NCBI GenBank assembly: GCA_002084385.1 | Contig: NBLS01000076.1 | Span: 1 to 7,993, forward strand | From: Desulfobacteraceae bacterium 4572_19 | GTDB taxonomy: Bacteria > Desulfobacterota > Desulfobacteria > Desulfobacterales > NBLS01 | Length of the DNA stretch: 7,993 nt | Reading direction: 5' to 3' | Shown: positions 1-5,845 of the stretch, one piece after another | Numbering within the stretch: position 1 is the stretch's first letter | Layout of the letters: each line of letters opens with the position of its first letter | Notes under the pieces: generated by a model | Database searches by the model: none | Told to the model about the DNA's origin: nothing | Seen by the model: only the letters and a program-made list of their open reading frames with translations | Position numbers and translations under genes: made by a program

Positions 1-25
1 ATTTCTTGGTCGTGAACGGTTACGA
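1..25 (+). repeat. Right end of a family-B palindromic repeat, cut by the window edge
   Basis: The stretch ATTTCTTGGTCGTGAACGG followed by TTAC matches the last ~25 nt of the complete B copies ending at 2877 and 4169 (TTTGTGAACGGTTAC type end). The remainder would lie left of the window. It runs directly into the first family-A hairpin unit at about 25, so B and A are adjacent here without a spacer. Confidence 0.75.
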
Positions 26-226
26 AAAATGAAAGTCTTTTTAATACAGCTTCTTCAGGAACTTTCATATAACCGCCACGGCAAATAGCACGTCACAACG
101 AAAAATGAAAGCTTTTGTAGTATGGCTTTTTTATGGACTTTCATATAAAATATTCATGGCAGATTAACTATCACAATAAAAAATGAAAATCCTTATGGTA
201 CGGTATTTTTTAGGATTTTTATATAA
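25..226 (+). repeat. Three tandem family-A hairpin repeats in the leader of the NtrC-type gene
   Basis: Three copies of a hairpin unit start (ATGAAA) at 29, 105 and 183, giving a period of 76-78 nt. Each hairpin spans exactly 40 nt (29-68, 105-144, 183-222). It is preceded by an A-rich CACAAC/TAAAAA tract and followed by ATATAA. Arms in the third copy have changed together (left AAAATCC, right GGATTTTT), while other copies pair AAAGTC with GACTTT. This suggests that base pairing has been kept. The last copy ends 9 nt before the GGAGG of the NtrC-type gene, so all three lie in its upstream region and probably in its mRNA leader. No clear -35/-10 pair was found here. Function is unknown. Confidence 0.8.
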
Positions 227-245
227 ATAATGGAGGTAAATACCA

Positions 246-1622
246 ATGGACAACATCCTTGTTGTTGATGATGAGATAAACTATACACTTATTTTAAGTG
301 CTGTTCTTGAAGAAGAAGGTTTTGAAACACTAACAGCTAATAATGGTGTGGATGCACTTGAGATATTAAATCTTTCCGATATTGACCTTGTTCTTACTGA
401 TATGATGATGCCGTCTATGGACGGTATGGAACTTTTAAAAAGAATAAAGCAGATAAAACCAGGTCTTCCTGTAATTATGATGACCGCCCACGGTTCAGTA
501 GAAAAAGCTGTGGAGGCCATGCAAAAAGGAGCATACTCTTATATATTAAAACCTTTTGAAAATGAAAGCCTTATAACATATGTAAAAAAAGCGTTGGATA
601 TGTATCATGTTATTAAAGAAAATACTCTTTTACGTGATGCAATAAAATCAAAATTCAGTTTTAATCATATTATTGGTAAAAGTAAGGGAATGCAAAATAT
701 TTTCGATATAATTCGAAAAGTTGCACCAACTACTGCTTCAATTCTTATTGAGGGGGAGAGTGGAACGGGCAAAGAACTTGTTGCAAGATCAATTCACTAT
801 AATAGCCTGCGGGCAAGCAAGCCTTTTATTCCCGTTAATGGATCGGCATTATCCGAAAGCCTCCTTGAAAGCGAACTTTTCGGACATGAAAAAGGTGCCT
901 TTACCGGAGCTGCCACAATGAAAAAAGGCCGATTTGAACTTGCTGACGGAGGCACTCTATTTCTTGATGAAATTGGAGAGTTAAGCCAAAGTCTTCAGGT
1001 TAAACTTCTGAGGGTTTTACAAGAAAAAACCTTGGAGCGTGTTGGAGGAACAAAATCAATTTCGGTTGATTTTCGTTTAATTGCCGCAACTAATAAAACC
1101 CTTAAGGATGAAGTTACAAAAAAAAGTTTCCGAGAAGATTTATACTATCGACTGAATGTTGTTCGTATTTTTCTGCCTCCTTTAAGGGAAAGAGGTGAAG
1201 ATATTCCTCTTCTTATCAAACATTTTATAAATAAATTTTCAGGTAGTAACAACAACACAATAAAAGGTATTAATAAAGAGACTGCGAGTCTTTTTTTTAA
1301 TTACCCATGGCCGGGTAATATTCGAGAACTTGAAAATATTATAGAACGTGCCATGATTCTATGTTCAGGAGATATTATAACAGCTTCTGACTTATCGAAA
1401 GATTTTACAAAAAATTTCAATCAAACTTTACAGCTTGGTGATATTCCTGAAGGTGCCGGTTTATATAAAACACTTGCACTTGTAGAAAGAAGAATACTCC
1501 AAAATGCCCTTGCCCGCTCAGGGAATATCCAATCCCATGCTGCAAAATTTCTTGGAATTGGAAAAAGTGGGCTTAATCAAAAGATAAAAAAATATAAATT
1601 AAACGTTGGTTCAAAAATATAA
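246..1622 (+). CDS. NtrC-family sigma-54-dependent response regulator
   Basis: This is a three-domain activator of 458 aa, the usual length for the NtrC/AtoC/ZraR group. Residues 1-120 are a receiver domain with acidic pocket D8/D9, phospho-acceptor D52 (in LTDMMMP), T80 and K102. Residues ~141-375 are an AAA+ sigma-54 interaction domain with Walker A GESGTGKE (170-177), the sigma-54-contacting GAFTGA loop (217-222), Walker B LFLDE (D241, E242) and [11 protein letters not shown] with candidate arginine fingers R296/R302. Residues ~410-458 form a Fis-type helix-turn-helix. The common VNCAAL motif reads VNGSAL here. The start is supported by GGAGG about 8 nt upstream. By family knowledge it would be phosphorylated by a histidine kinase and remodel sigma-54 RNA polymerase. 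No kinase is in the window, although one could lie to the left. Target genes cannot be inferred. Confidence 0.95.
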   Translation: MDNILVVDDEINYTLILSAVLEEEGFETLTANNGVDALEILNLSDIDLVLTDMMMPSMDGMELLKRIKQIKPGLPVIMMTAHGSVEKAVEAMQKGAYSYILKPFENESLITYVKKALDMYHVIKENTLLRDAIKSKFSFNHIIGKSKGMQNIFDIIRKVAPTTASILIEGESGTGKELVARSIHYNSLRASKPFIPVNGSALSESLLESELFGHEKGAFTGAATMKKGRFELADGGTLFLDEIGELSQSLQVKLLRVLQEKTLERVGGTKSISVDFRLIAATNKTLKDEVTKKSFREDLYYRLNVVRIFLPPLRERGEDIPLLIKHFINKFSGSNNNTIKGINKETASLFFNYPWPGNIRELENIIERAMILCSGDIITASDLSKDFTKNFNQTLQLGDIPEGAGLYKTLALVERRILQNALARSGNIQSHAAKFLGIGKSGLNQKIKKYKLNVGSKI

Positions 1623-1883
1623 ACTTTTAGAAAGTTTACTGATTACTTGCGTTATCAAGATATTTGCTACTATGTGATGGTATTATAAAATTTATGGGTT
1701 TAAAATTTTGAACTTTTCTTAAAAAATCAAAAAGAATTAGAAAGACCATTTAATATAAAAATGAATTTTTTGCTGGTAGGTATAGGCTTTTTCCGAGATA
1801 TAAAATCTTATTGTTATTTTGGCAAAGATATTGCAATAATGAATAAGTACCAATAATTGCTTCACCATTTTTCTTCTTTAAAG
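1623..1883 (+). other. Non-coding 3' region between the NtrC-type gene and its terminator
   Basis: This stretch of about 260 nt holds no convincing ORF on either strand. It ends in the strong terminator at 1884-1919. It could be a long 3' untranslated region or contain a small RNA using that terminator. I could not find a good promoter inside it, and only a weak 5-bp inverted repeat (GCAAT ... ATTGC, about 1832-1860) is visible. Confidence 0.4.
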
Positions 1884-1919
1884 GGCTGACCGAGTTTTTC
1901 TCGGTCAGCCTTTTTTTTT
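1884..1919 (+). terminator. Strong intrinsic terminator between convergent genes
   Basis: An 11-bp perfect stem GGCTGACCGAG / CTCGGTCAGCC (1884-1894 and 1900-1910) closes a TTTTT loop and is followed by nine T residues (1911-1919). This is a textbook rho-independent terminator for + strand transcription. The TPR gene on the - strand ends at 1923, so the same stem also immediately follows that gene. On that strand the trailing U tract is poor (CCCTTTAAAG), so termination there would be weaker. Confidence 0.93.
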
Positions 1920-1922
1920 ATT

Positions 1923-2609
1923 CTAACCGGTAAGTTTTTCTGTTGCTATATTAATAAAAATCGAATTTGCATGATCTTCAACTATCTTTTTAAATGCCTC
2001 TGTACTTTTTTCTTTTTTGCCTTGTTTTTCATAAATTAATCCCAAATTAAATAATGCGTCATCCTTTAATACATTTGAGGTTCCGGAAACAAGTTCGGTA
2101 AAATATTTTACAGCAGGCTCATAATCTTTTTTCCCGGCATAAGAGTAAGCAAGACCGCTTAAAAGAAGGTTACGAAAAGGGTGATCAGCATCAAACTCTT
2201 TTATTGCTGTCTGATAAAGATCAATAGCCTTATCAAATTTTCCGGCATCGTAAGATATATTTGCAAATTGAATTTGTGCAAATTTACTTGCCGAGGTTGA
2301 AGGATACTCTTTAAGAAGTCGGATATAATCCATCTCCACACTACTATAAGCATCAACAGCACCACTTGCTTCTACTGTAGTAGCATATTTTTGTTTTGCA
2401 TTATCAAATAAAACCGATGCTTTATTTTCATTACTTGCTGCATAACTACTTAAACCATAAACAACAAAAACTGCAAACAACAAGAAACCAAAAGCACTTA
2501 TAAGTTGTGTCTTATGGTGCATAACATACTGAAGAACTTTGTTAAGAAACACTTGTACTTCATCTGGCTGCTCTAACTCTTTCTTTCTGGATAGTGATAT
2601 TTTATCCAT
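1923..2609 (-). CDS. Membrane-anchored tetratricopeptide-repeat protein (YfgM-like layout)
   Basis: This 228-aa protein has a short cytoplasmic N-terminus rich in charged residues, one transmembrane helix at about 36-55 (LISAFGFLLFAVFVVYGLSS) and a soluble C-terminal part made of TPR-like helical hairpins. Three are clear: about 105-140 (ISYDAGKFDKAIDLYQ), 144-176 (LAYSYAGKKDYEPAVKYF) and 180-213 (LGLIYEKQGKKEKSTEAF). The N-in, single-helix, TPR-out layout resembles YfgM, an accessory subunit of the SecYEG translocon and periplasmic chaperone network. That assignment is by architecture only. The start is well supported by AAGGAG at 2615-2620, 5 nt before ATG. A family-A hairpin lies directly upstream. 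The gene ends next to the terminator at 1884-1910. Confidence 0.85.
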   Translation of the reverse strand: MDKISLSRKKELEQPDEVQVFLNKVLQYVMHHKTQLISAFGFLLFAVFVVYGLSSYAASNENKASVLFDNAKQKYATTVEASGAVDAYSSVEMDYIRLLKEYPSTSASKFAQIQFANISYDAGKFDKAIDLYQTAIKEFDADHPFRNLLLSGLAYSYAGKKDYEPAVKYFTELVSGTSNVLKDDALFNLGLIYEKQGKKEKSTEAFKKIVEDHANSIFINIATEKLTG

Positions 2610-2629
2610 TTCAACTCCTTTTTTTTTAT

Positions 2630-2694
2630 ATGAAAGTCTTTAAAAAAGCTGTATTATAAAGACTTTCATTTTTTGTTGTGGCGTACTATCCGCC
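2630..2694 (-). repeat. Family-A hairpin repeat upstream of the TPR gene
   Basis: This is the best-paired A copy. ATGAAAGTCTTTA (from 2630) pairs with TAAAGACTTTCAT (to 2669) over 13 bp, and the whole hairpin is 40 nt. On the - strand it is preceded by the conserved unit GGCGGATAGTACGCCACAAC and an A tract. It ends about 10 nt before the AAGGAG of the TPR gene. Read on the + strand the stem is followed by TTTTTTG, so it could stop antisense transcription. Confidence 0.82.
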
Positions 2695-2721
2695 ATGAAA
2701 GTTCCTGTGATTAAAATTTTT

Positions 2722-2877
2722 GTAAACGTCCACAAGCACCTTATCTTCGCATAAGCAACTTGTCATATATAGGATAACTATTATATGCCAAGTAGCTTAT
2801 GCGAACATAAGGCACTTGTGAACGCTTATAAATGTGAGGTTACCGAAAAATCACATTTTTTGTTCGTGAACAGTTAC
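2722..2877 (+). repeat. Family-B palindromic repeat, complete copy 1 (MITE-like)
   Basis: The element is 156 nt. Positions 2722-2829 are an imperfect palindrome of 108 nt. The left arm (CCACAAGCACCTTATCTTCGC from 2731) pairs with the right arm (GCGAACATAAGGCACTTGTG, to 2820) around a centre near 2775, and several mismatches are G-T compatible. A second hairpin follows, AAATGTGA (2830-2837) with TCACATTT (2851-2858). The element ends in GTGAACAGTTAC, which is inverted relative to the GTAAACGTCCAC start, so the ends form terminal inverted repeats. AATTTT occurs on both sides (2715-2720 and 2879-2884), a possible 6-bp target duplication. It lies between the PfkB kinase and TPR genes and encodes no protein. 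Confidence 0.82.
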
Positions 2878-2927
2878 AAATTTTATCTTCCTTAAACTTG
2901 AAGAAAATAGGCTCTCTCGTTCAGGCA

Positions 2928-3920
2928 CTATTTATTTATCATTTGTCTGATAATTTGCCATCCATTATTTGGAATACTGGCACCTACTACCTGACATACT
3001 GCGTGTCCGCATGCACTACCTAATTCTCCACATTTTTCAAGGGGATATCCATTTACAAACCCATATAAAAAACCGGCTGCCCAAAGGTCTCCGGCTCCTG
3101 TGGTATCAACGGCTGTTCCATCACCTTTAGGTTCTACCTTAAAAACTTTACCATCTTGTGAAATATAGCTCCCTCTTTTTCCAACCTTAAGAATTGCAAT
3201 ATTAACATTTTGTGCGAGAAGTTCTAAAGATTTATGCTCGTTGGAGGTTCCTGTAAAAGCGGCTGCTTCATCTTCGTTTGCCATTAATATATCAACATAC
3301 TCATTAACAATTTCAGTAAGAATCTCCTTTGATTCTTCTACAACAGTAAAACTTGCAAGATCCATCGCAATAAGTGCACCAGACGCTTTTGCAGCTTTTA
3401 ATGCCGCAAAAATCAACCGTGTGTTAAAGAGAAGATATCCTTCTATAAGAACAATCTTTGCACCATCAAATATAGATTTAGAAATTTCTTCTGCAATCAT
3501 CTCCGAAGATGCCCCAAGGTATGTAAACATGGAACGTTGTGCATCGGGTGTTATTATGGAAAGAACTCTTCCTGAAGATGTTGAAGATTTTAAAAGCTGT
3601 GGCTCAACACCACATTTATTAATTTCATCTTCAAAGAAATCACCAAATTCATCCCTACCTCTTTTACCAATAAATCGTGCTTCGCCACCTAATTGTGCTA
3701 TACCTACAATCGTATTACACGTTGCACCCCCCGGTACAATTTTCGATTTCTTTTTCATTTTTAAATAAATATTTTGAATAAATTCTTCATCAACTAGCGT
3801 CATACCGCCTTTAATATCACTGATACTATTTAAAAATTCATCACTTTCATGAACAAGAATATCAATTAATGCTGATCCGATACCTGTAATTAATTTTCCA
3901 CCATCACTATTTTTTAACAT
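2928..3920 (-). CDS. PfkB-family carbohydrate/nucleoside kinase (adenosine-kinase-like)
   Basis: This 330-aa protein is of normal PfkB size. Signature 1 is visible at about 64-73 (GGATCNTIVG) with GKRGRDEFG following. Signature 2 is DTTGAGD at 272-278, where the last Asp (D278) is the expected catalytic base and GAGD forms the anion hole. The N-terminus (ITGIGSALIDILVHESDEFL) and the KGGMTLVD segment resemble bacterial adenosine-kinase-like members, which transfer phosphate from ATP to adenosine or a related sugar. The exact substrate cannot be fixed from sequence alone. The start is odd: an in-frame TAG occurs only three codons upstream, ATG at 3920 is the only usable ATG near the N-terminus, and no Shine-Dalgarno is visible because a decayed family-A repeat fills that place. 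Both flanks carry B repeats. Confidence 0.88.
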   Translation of the reverse strand: MLKNSDGGKLITGIGSALIDILVHESDEFLNSISDIKGGMTLVDEEFIQNIYLKMKKKSKIVPGGATCNTIVGIAQLGGEARFIGKRGRDEFGDFFEDEINKCGVEPQLLKSSTSSGRVLSIITPDAQRSMFTYLGASSEMIAEEISKSIFDGAKIVLIEGYLLFNTRLIFAALKAAKASGALIAMDLASFTVVEESKEILTEIVNEYVDILMANEDEAAAFTGTSNEHKSLELLAQNVNIAILKVGKRGSYISQDGKVFKVEPKGDGTAVDTTGAGDLWAAGFLYGFVNGYPLEKCGELGSACGHAVCQVVGASIPNNGWQIIRQMINK

Positions 3921-3984
3921 AATATTTATCTAAAACGGTGTAGTATAAAAACTTTCATTTTTTATTGTAGCGTACTATTTGCGA
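3919..3984 (-). repeat. Decayed family-A repeat overlapping the PfkB kinase start codon
   Basis: On the - strand the conserved lead-in CGCAAATAGTACGCTACAAT, the A tract and the left arm ATGAAAG (from 3958) are clear. They match the A copy upstream of the TPR gene. The expected right arm 40 nt on has decayed to TAAATATTAT (about 6 of 10 positions complementary), and its last two bases are the AT of the kinase start codon. The lead-in has TACAAT where other copies have CACAAC, which could serve as a -10 element. No -35 at good spacing was found. Confidence 0.6.
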
Positions 3985-4013
3985 TGGCAAGTTATTATTG
4001 ACAAATAATTACC

Positions 4014-4169
4014 GTAAGCGTTCACAATACCTCCTCTTCGCATAAACAGCTTGTCATATATAAAATAACTTATTATATGCCAAGCTGTTTATTCGAATAT
4101 AAGGCACTTGTGAAAGCTTACAAATGTGAGATTACCGAAAAATCACATTTCTTGTTTGTGAACGGTTAC
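4014..4169 (+). repeat. Family-B palindromic repeat, complete copy 2 (MITE-like)
   Basis: It has exactly the same dimensions as copy 1. The 108-nt palindrome spans 4014-4121 (GTAAGCGTTCACAA ... TTGTGAAAGCTTAC). It is followed by AAATGTGA ... TCACATTT and ends GTGAACGGTTAC at 4169. Terminal inverted repeats GTAAGCGTTCACAA / TTGTGAACGGTTAC are clearer here than in copy 1. ATTACC occurs at 4008-4013 and 4172-4177, close to both ends, a possible but imprecisely placed target duplication. The right end lies 3 nt from the stop codon of the SH3b gene. Confidence 0.85.
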
Positions 4170-4172
4170 CGA

Positions 4173-4640
4173 TTACCATACCAGAGATTTGTGTATCCAA
4201 CCCCTGTCGCCATCTGAATGTTCAACAAATATCCAATTGCCCTTTTTTTTTATAACCTTGAAAGGTATGCCTTTCTCGGTGGTAAAAATTATTTTACCTT
4301 TTGTACTTGCTTTGGATCTAACATTACACTTATTTTTTATGGTGATTACGGTTGGGCTTTTTTTTACAATAGAGTTATGTATCCACCCTTCATCCCCCTC
4401 AAAATCCCGAAAACGATACCATCTACCTTTTTTTTCCAATACGATCAAAGGGTAATATCGCTCAACTTTCCAAAGAATATCACCTTTTTTTGACGGCTCA
4501 GAACGAATATTTGCAATAGCCGACGATACAGCAAGTCTCTCTTTTGCTTCAACATGCAACACACCTACCGATAAGAAAAATAAGGAGCATAAAAAAAATA
4601 AAGGAATACTTTTTTTAAGCAATTGATAATAATAATACAT
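4173..4640 (-). CDS. Secreted protein with two tandem bacterial SH3 (SH3b) domains
   Basis: I place the start at ATG 4638-4640, giving 155 aa. AAGGAG at 4646-4651 is 5 nt upstream of it, whereas an ATG six codons further upstream would put this site inside the gene. The N-terminus (MYYYYQLLKK followed by a hydrophobic run to about residue 28) is a Sec signal peptide with probable cleavage after VEA (~32). The mature part is two SH3b repeats. The first is about 35-90 (ANIRSEP ... GRWYRFRD ... GDEGWIHNSIV) and the second about 95-155 (CNVRSKAS ... GNWIFVEH ... GDRGWIHKSLV). Both carry the N-V/I-R-S and G-W-I-H signatures. SH3b domains usually bind cell-wall or other peptides in the periplasm. 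No enzymatic domain is attached, so the partner is unknown. C18 lacks a lipobox context. Confidence 0.87.
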   Translation of the reverse strand: MYYYYQLLKKSIPLFFLCSLFFLSVGVLHVEAKERLAVSSAIANIRSEPSKKGDILWKVERYYPLIVLEKKGRWYRFRDFEGDEGWIHNSIVKKSPTVITIKNKCNVRSKASTKGKIIFTTEKGIPFKVIKKKGNWIFVEHSDGDRGWIHKSLVW

Positions 4641-4707
4641 AAGCTCTCCTTCGCTCAATTAATAATAATTACTGCCCCTTATCACAACTTGTTGAATAAT
4701 AAAATAA

Positions 4708-4736
4708 TTAATATTTTTTTTTGTAGATTTTATCAA
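4708..4736 (-). promoter_or_regulatory. Probable sigma-70 promoter of the SH3b gene
   Basis: On the - strand TTGATA (4736-4731) and TATTAA (4713-4708) are separated by exactly 17 nt, a run that includes nine A residues. Transcription would start near 4701, giving a leader of about 60 nt before the ATG at 4640. A half family-B repeat lies immediately upstream. Confidence 0.55.
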
Positions 4737-4749
4737 ACAATGATTTTTA

Positions 4750-4856
4750 GTAACCGTTTACGAACAGGAAATGTGATTTTTCGGTAATTTCACATTTGTA
4801 AGCGTTCACAAGTGTCTTATATTCGCATAAACAGCTTATCATATAATAGTTGTCTT
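4750..4856 (-). repeat. Half copy of the family-B repeat in inverted orientation
   Basis: Reading the + strand, GTAACCGTTTACGAACA is followed by the AAATGTGA ... TCACATTT hairpin (4769-4796), then GTAAGCGTTCACAAGTGTCTT and CATATAATAGTTGTC. This is the reverse complement of B copies 1 and 2 up to the centre of the 108-nt palindrome, where similarity stops at about 4856. The second palindrome arm is missing. It sits upstream of the SH3b promoter. Confidence 0.8.
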
Positions 4857-4860
4857 AAAT

Positions 4861-5003
4861 AGGGTTCACAAAAAAATAAATTGTATTTCTTAGGTGTTGA
4901 GATGCTTGATTGGGTTACGTTGTGAAAGCGTAGGAATACTATCGTATTTTGAGCTTTCACAACGGTTTAGGATAAATCTGAGATATTTTGAGTTTTCACA
5001 ATG
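4861..5003. repeat. Hairpin and direct repeats sharing the TTTCACAA motif, downstream of Fur-FeoA
   Basis: A perfect 12-bp inverted repeat CGTTGTGAAAGC / GCTTTCACAACG (4918-4929 and 4953-4964) encloses 23 nt that itself contains AATAC / GTATT (4935-4939, 4944-4948). A 20-nt segment TATTTTGAGCTTTCACAACG (4945-4964) recurs at 4984-5003 with two changes. Counting GTTCACAA at 4863, the motif GYTTTCACAA or its reverse appears about four times. The same motif occurs in the family-B arms. Neither strand has a T tract after the hairpin, so it is not an ordinary intrinsic terminator. The rest of the 4659-5040 gap holds only the B half copy and the SH3b promoter. Confidence 0.6.
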
Positions 5004-5040
5004 CAAAGCAGTTAAATATATTGGCATTTAAAATGTTAAA

Positions 5041-5730
5041 TTATTTTTGGACAACCCCCAAATTTTGTACCATAATTTTATCGGCCAACCCTCTTCCAAG
5101 GCTAAAACGTTTATTATCAACAGCAACGACCACTTGCCCTTTACCATAACTGCTTATAACTTCTACTTTATCTTCTTTTTTCAACCCCATGGATGTAAGA
5201 CGAGACTGCATTTTGGAGCCACCAAGAAATTCTTTAATTTTAAGAGTCTCCCCGGATTTTACCACCGTAAGGGGAACTGTTACAGGTCTTTCTCCAAAAC
5301 ATTTGGAACAAATACCATAAAGTTCCATTTTATGCTGAAGCATATGAAAACCGTGTGAAGCTGCAATATGAGATTGAATATTTTCTATCTGATTACTTTC
5401 AAATTCAACGATTTTTCTGCATTTTGTACAAATCATATGATCATGATGCCGACCAATATGTCTGTGTTCATAACGAACAGGACCGCCTTCAAAATGTACT
5501 TTTTGAGCAAAACCGAATTTGCAAAGAAGTTTTATTGTATCATTTATAAAATCAGGCTGAATGCTTATATGACTTTGTTTTACAAGTTTTACAAAATCAG
5601 GCATTGTAATATGTTGTTCTGTTTTTAAAAAAATTTCAAGTATAGCAACCCTGTCGTCAAGTCTGTCAATACCCTCTTGCTTAAAAAGTTTCAAAAACTG
5701 TTGTTTTTCTAATGCATGACCATTTTGCAT
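5041..5730 (-). CDS. Fur-family metal-sensing repressor fused to a C-terminal FeoA/SH3-like domain
   Basis: At 229 aa it is about 80 aa longer than ordinary Fur. Residues ~10-90 form the winged-helix DNA-binding domain. Residues ~86-147 are the Fur dimerization and metal domain, with HHDH at 95-98 (regulatory metal ligands), CTKC at 101-104 and CSKC at 141-144 (structural zinc pair), plus H126/H129/H133. Residues ~152-226 look like a FeoA domain (VPLTVVKSGETLKIKEFLGG ... SRLTSMGLKKEDKVEVI ... FSLGRGLADKIMV). FeoA is otherwise a small SH3-like partner of the FeoB Fe(II) transporter, and a related fold ends DtxR/IdeR regulators. Iron control of uptake genes is the likely role, but zinc or manganese is not excluded. 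AAGGA (5736-5740) lies 5 nt before the ATG. No feoB is in the window and no classical Fur box was found upstream. Confidence 0.9.
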   Translation of the reverse strand: MQNGHALEKQQFLKLFKQEGIDRLDDRVAILEIFLKTEQHITMPDFVKLVKQSHISIQPDFINDTIKLLCKFGFAQKVHFEGGPVRYEHRHIGRHHDHMICTKCRKIVEFESNQIENIQSHIAASHGFHMLQHKMELYGICSKCFGERPVTVPLTVVKSGETLKIKEFLGGSKMQSRLTSMGLKKEDKVEVISSYGKGQVVVAVDNKRFSLGRGLADKIMVQNLGVVQK

Positions 5731-5780
5731 TTAAGTCCTTATTTTAATTAAATTGTTGTATTCAAAACCCATTAGGGATG

Positions 5781-5825
5781 TTAGGGCTCACCAAAGAAAA
5801 TTACAATTCTTTAGATGAACCCTAA
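5781..5825. promoter_or_regulatory. Imperfect hairpin upstream of the Fur-FeoA gene
   Basis: TTAGGGCTCACCAAAGAA (5781-5798) pairs with TTCTTTAGATGAACCCTAA (5807-5825) with two mismatches and one bulge. It leaves an 8-nt loop. It lies about 50 nt before the Fur-FeoA start codon and could be an operator or a leader structure. It does not look like the usual GATAATGATAATCATTATC Fur box. A weak -35/-10 pair (TTGTAA, 17 nt, TAACAT on the - strand) overlaps it. Confidence 0.4.
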
Positions 5826-5845
5826 TTAATTACGTAAAAAACTTT

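Noticed and set aside
25..226. Tandem spaced repeats at the left edge as a CRISPR array
   Set aside because: The units are themselves hairpins with period 76-78 nt, the intervening sequence is also similar between units, and single copies occur elsewhere. No cas gene is present.
2811..2825. GGCAC ... GC in family-B repeats as a sigma-54 -24/-12 promoter
   Set aside because: The GG-to-GC spacing is one base too long, the -12 lacks TTGC, and the sequence is explained by the palindrome arm.
2830..2858. AAATGTGA ... TCACATTT in family-B repeats looks like a CRP site
   Set aside because: The half sites match the E. coli CRP consensus, but the spacer is 13 nt instead of 6 in all copies, so a CRP dimer would not fit. 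It is better read as a hairpin stem.
3241..3768. Open frame of 175 codons on the + strand opposite the PfkB kinase
   Set aside because: It is a shadow of the well-supported kinase on the other strand, with low-complexity Ser/Ile-rich composition and no ribosome site. The other antisense frames (for example 4189-4493, 5047-5628, 6221-6496) are rejected for the same reason.
4641..4658. Upstream ATG at 4658 as the SH3b gene start
   Set aside because: The AAGGAG at 4646-4651 would then lie inside the gene, and the extra MSEGEL would precede an otherwise good signal peptide. The ATG at 4640 has ideal spacing.
4918..4964. Hairpin after Fur-FeoA as an intrinsic terminator
   Set aside because: No T tract follows the stem on either strand (TAACCC on -, GTTTAGG on +).
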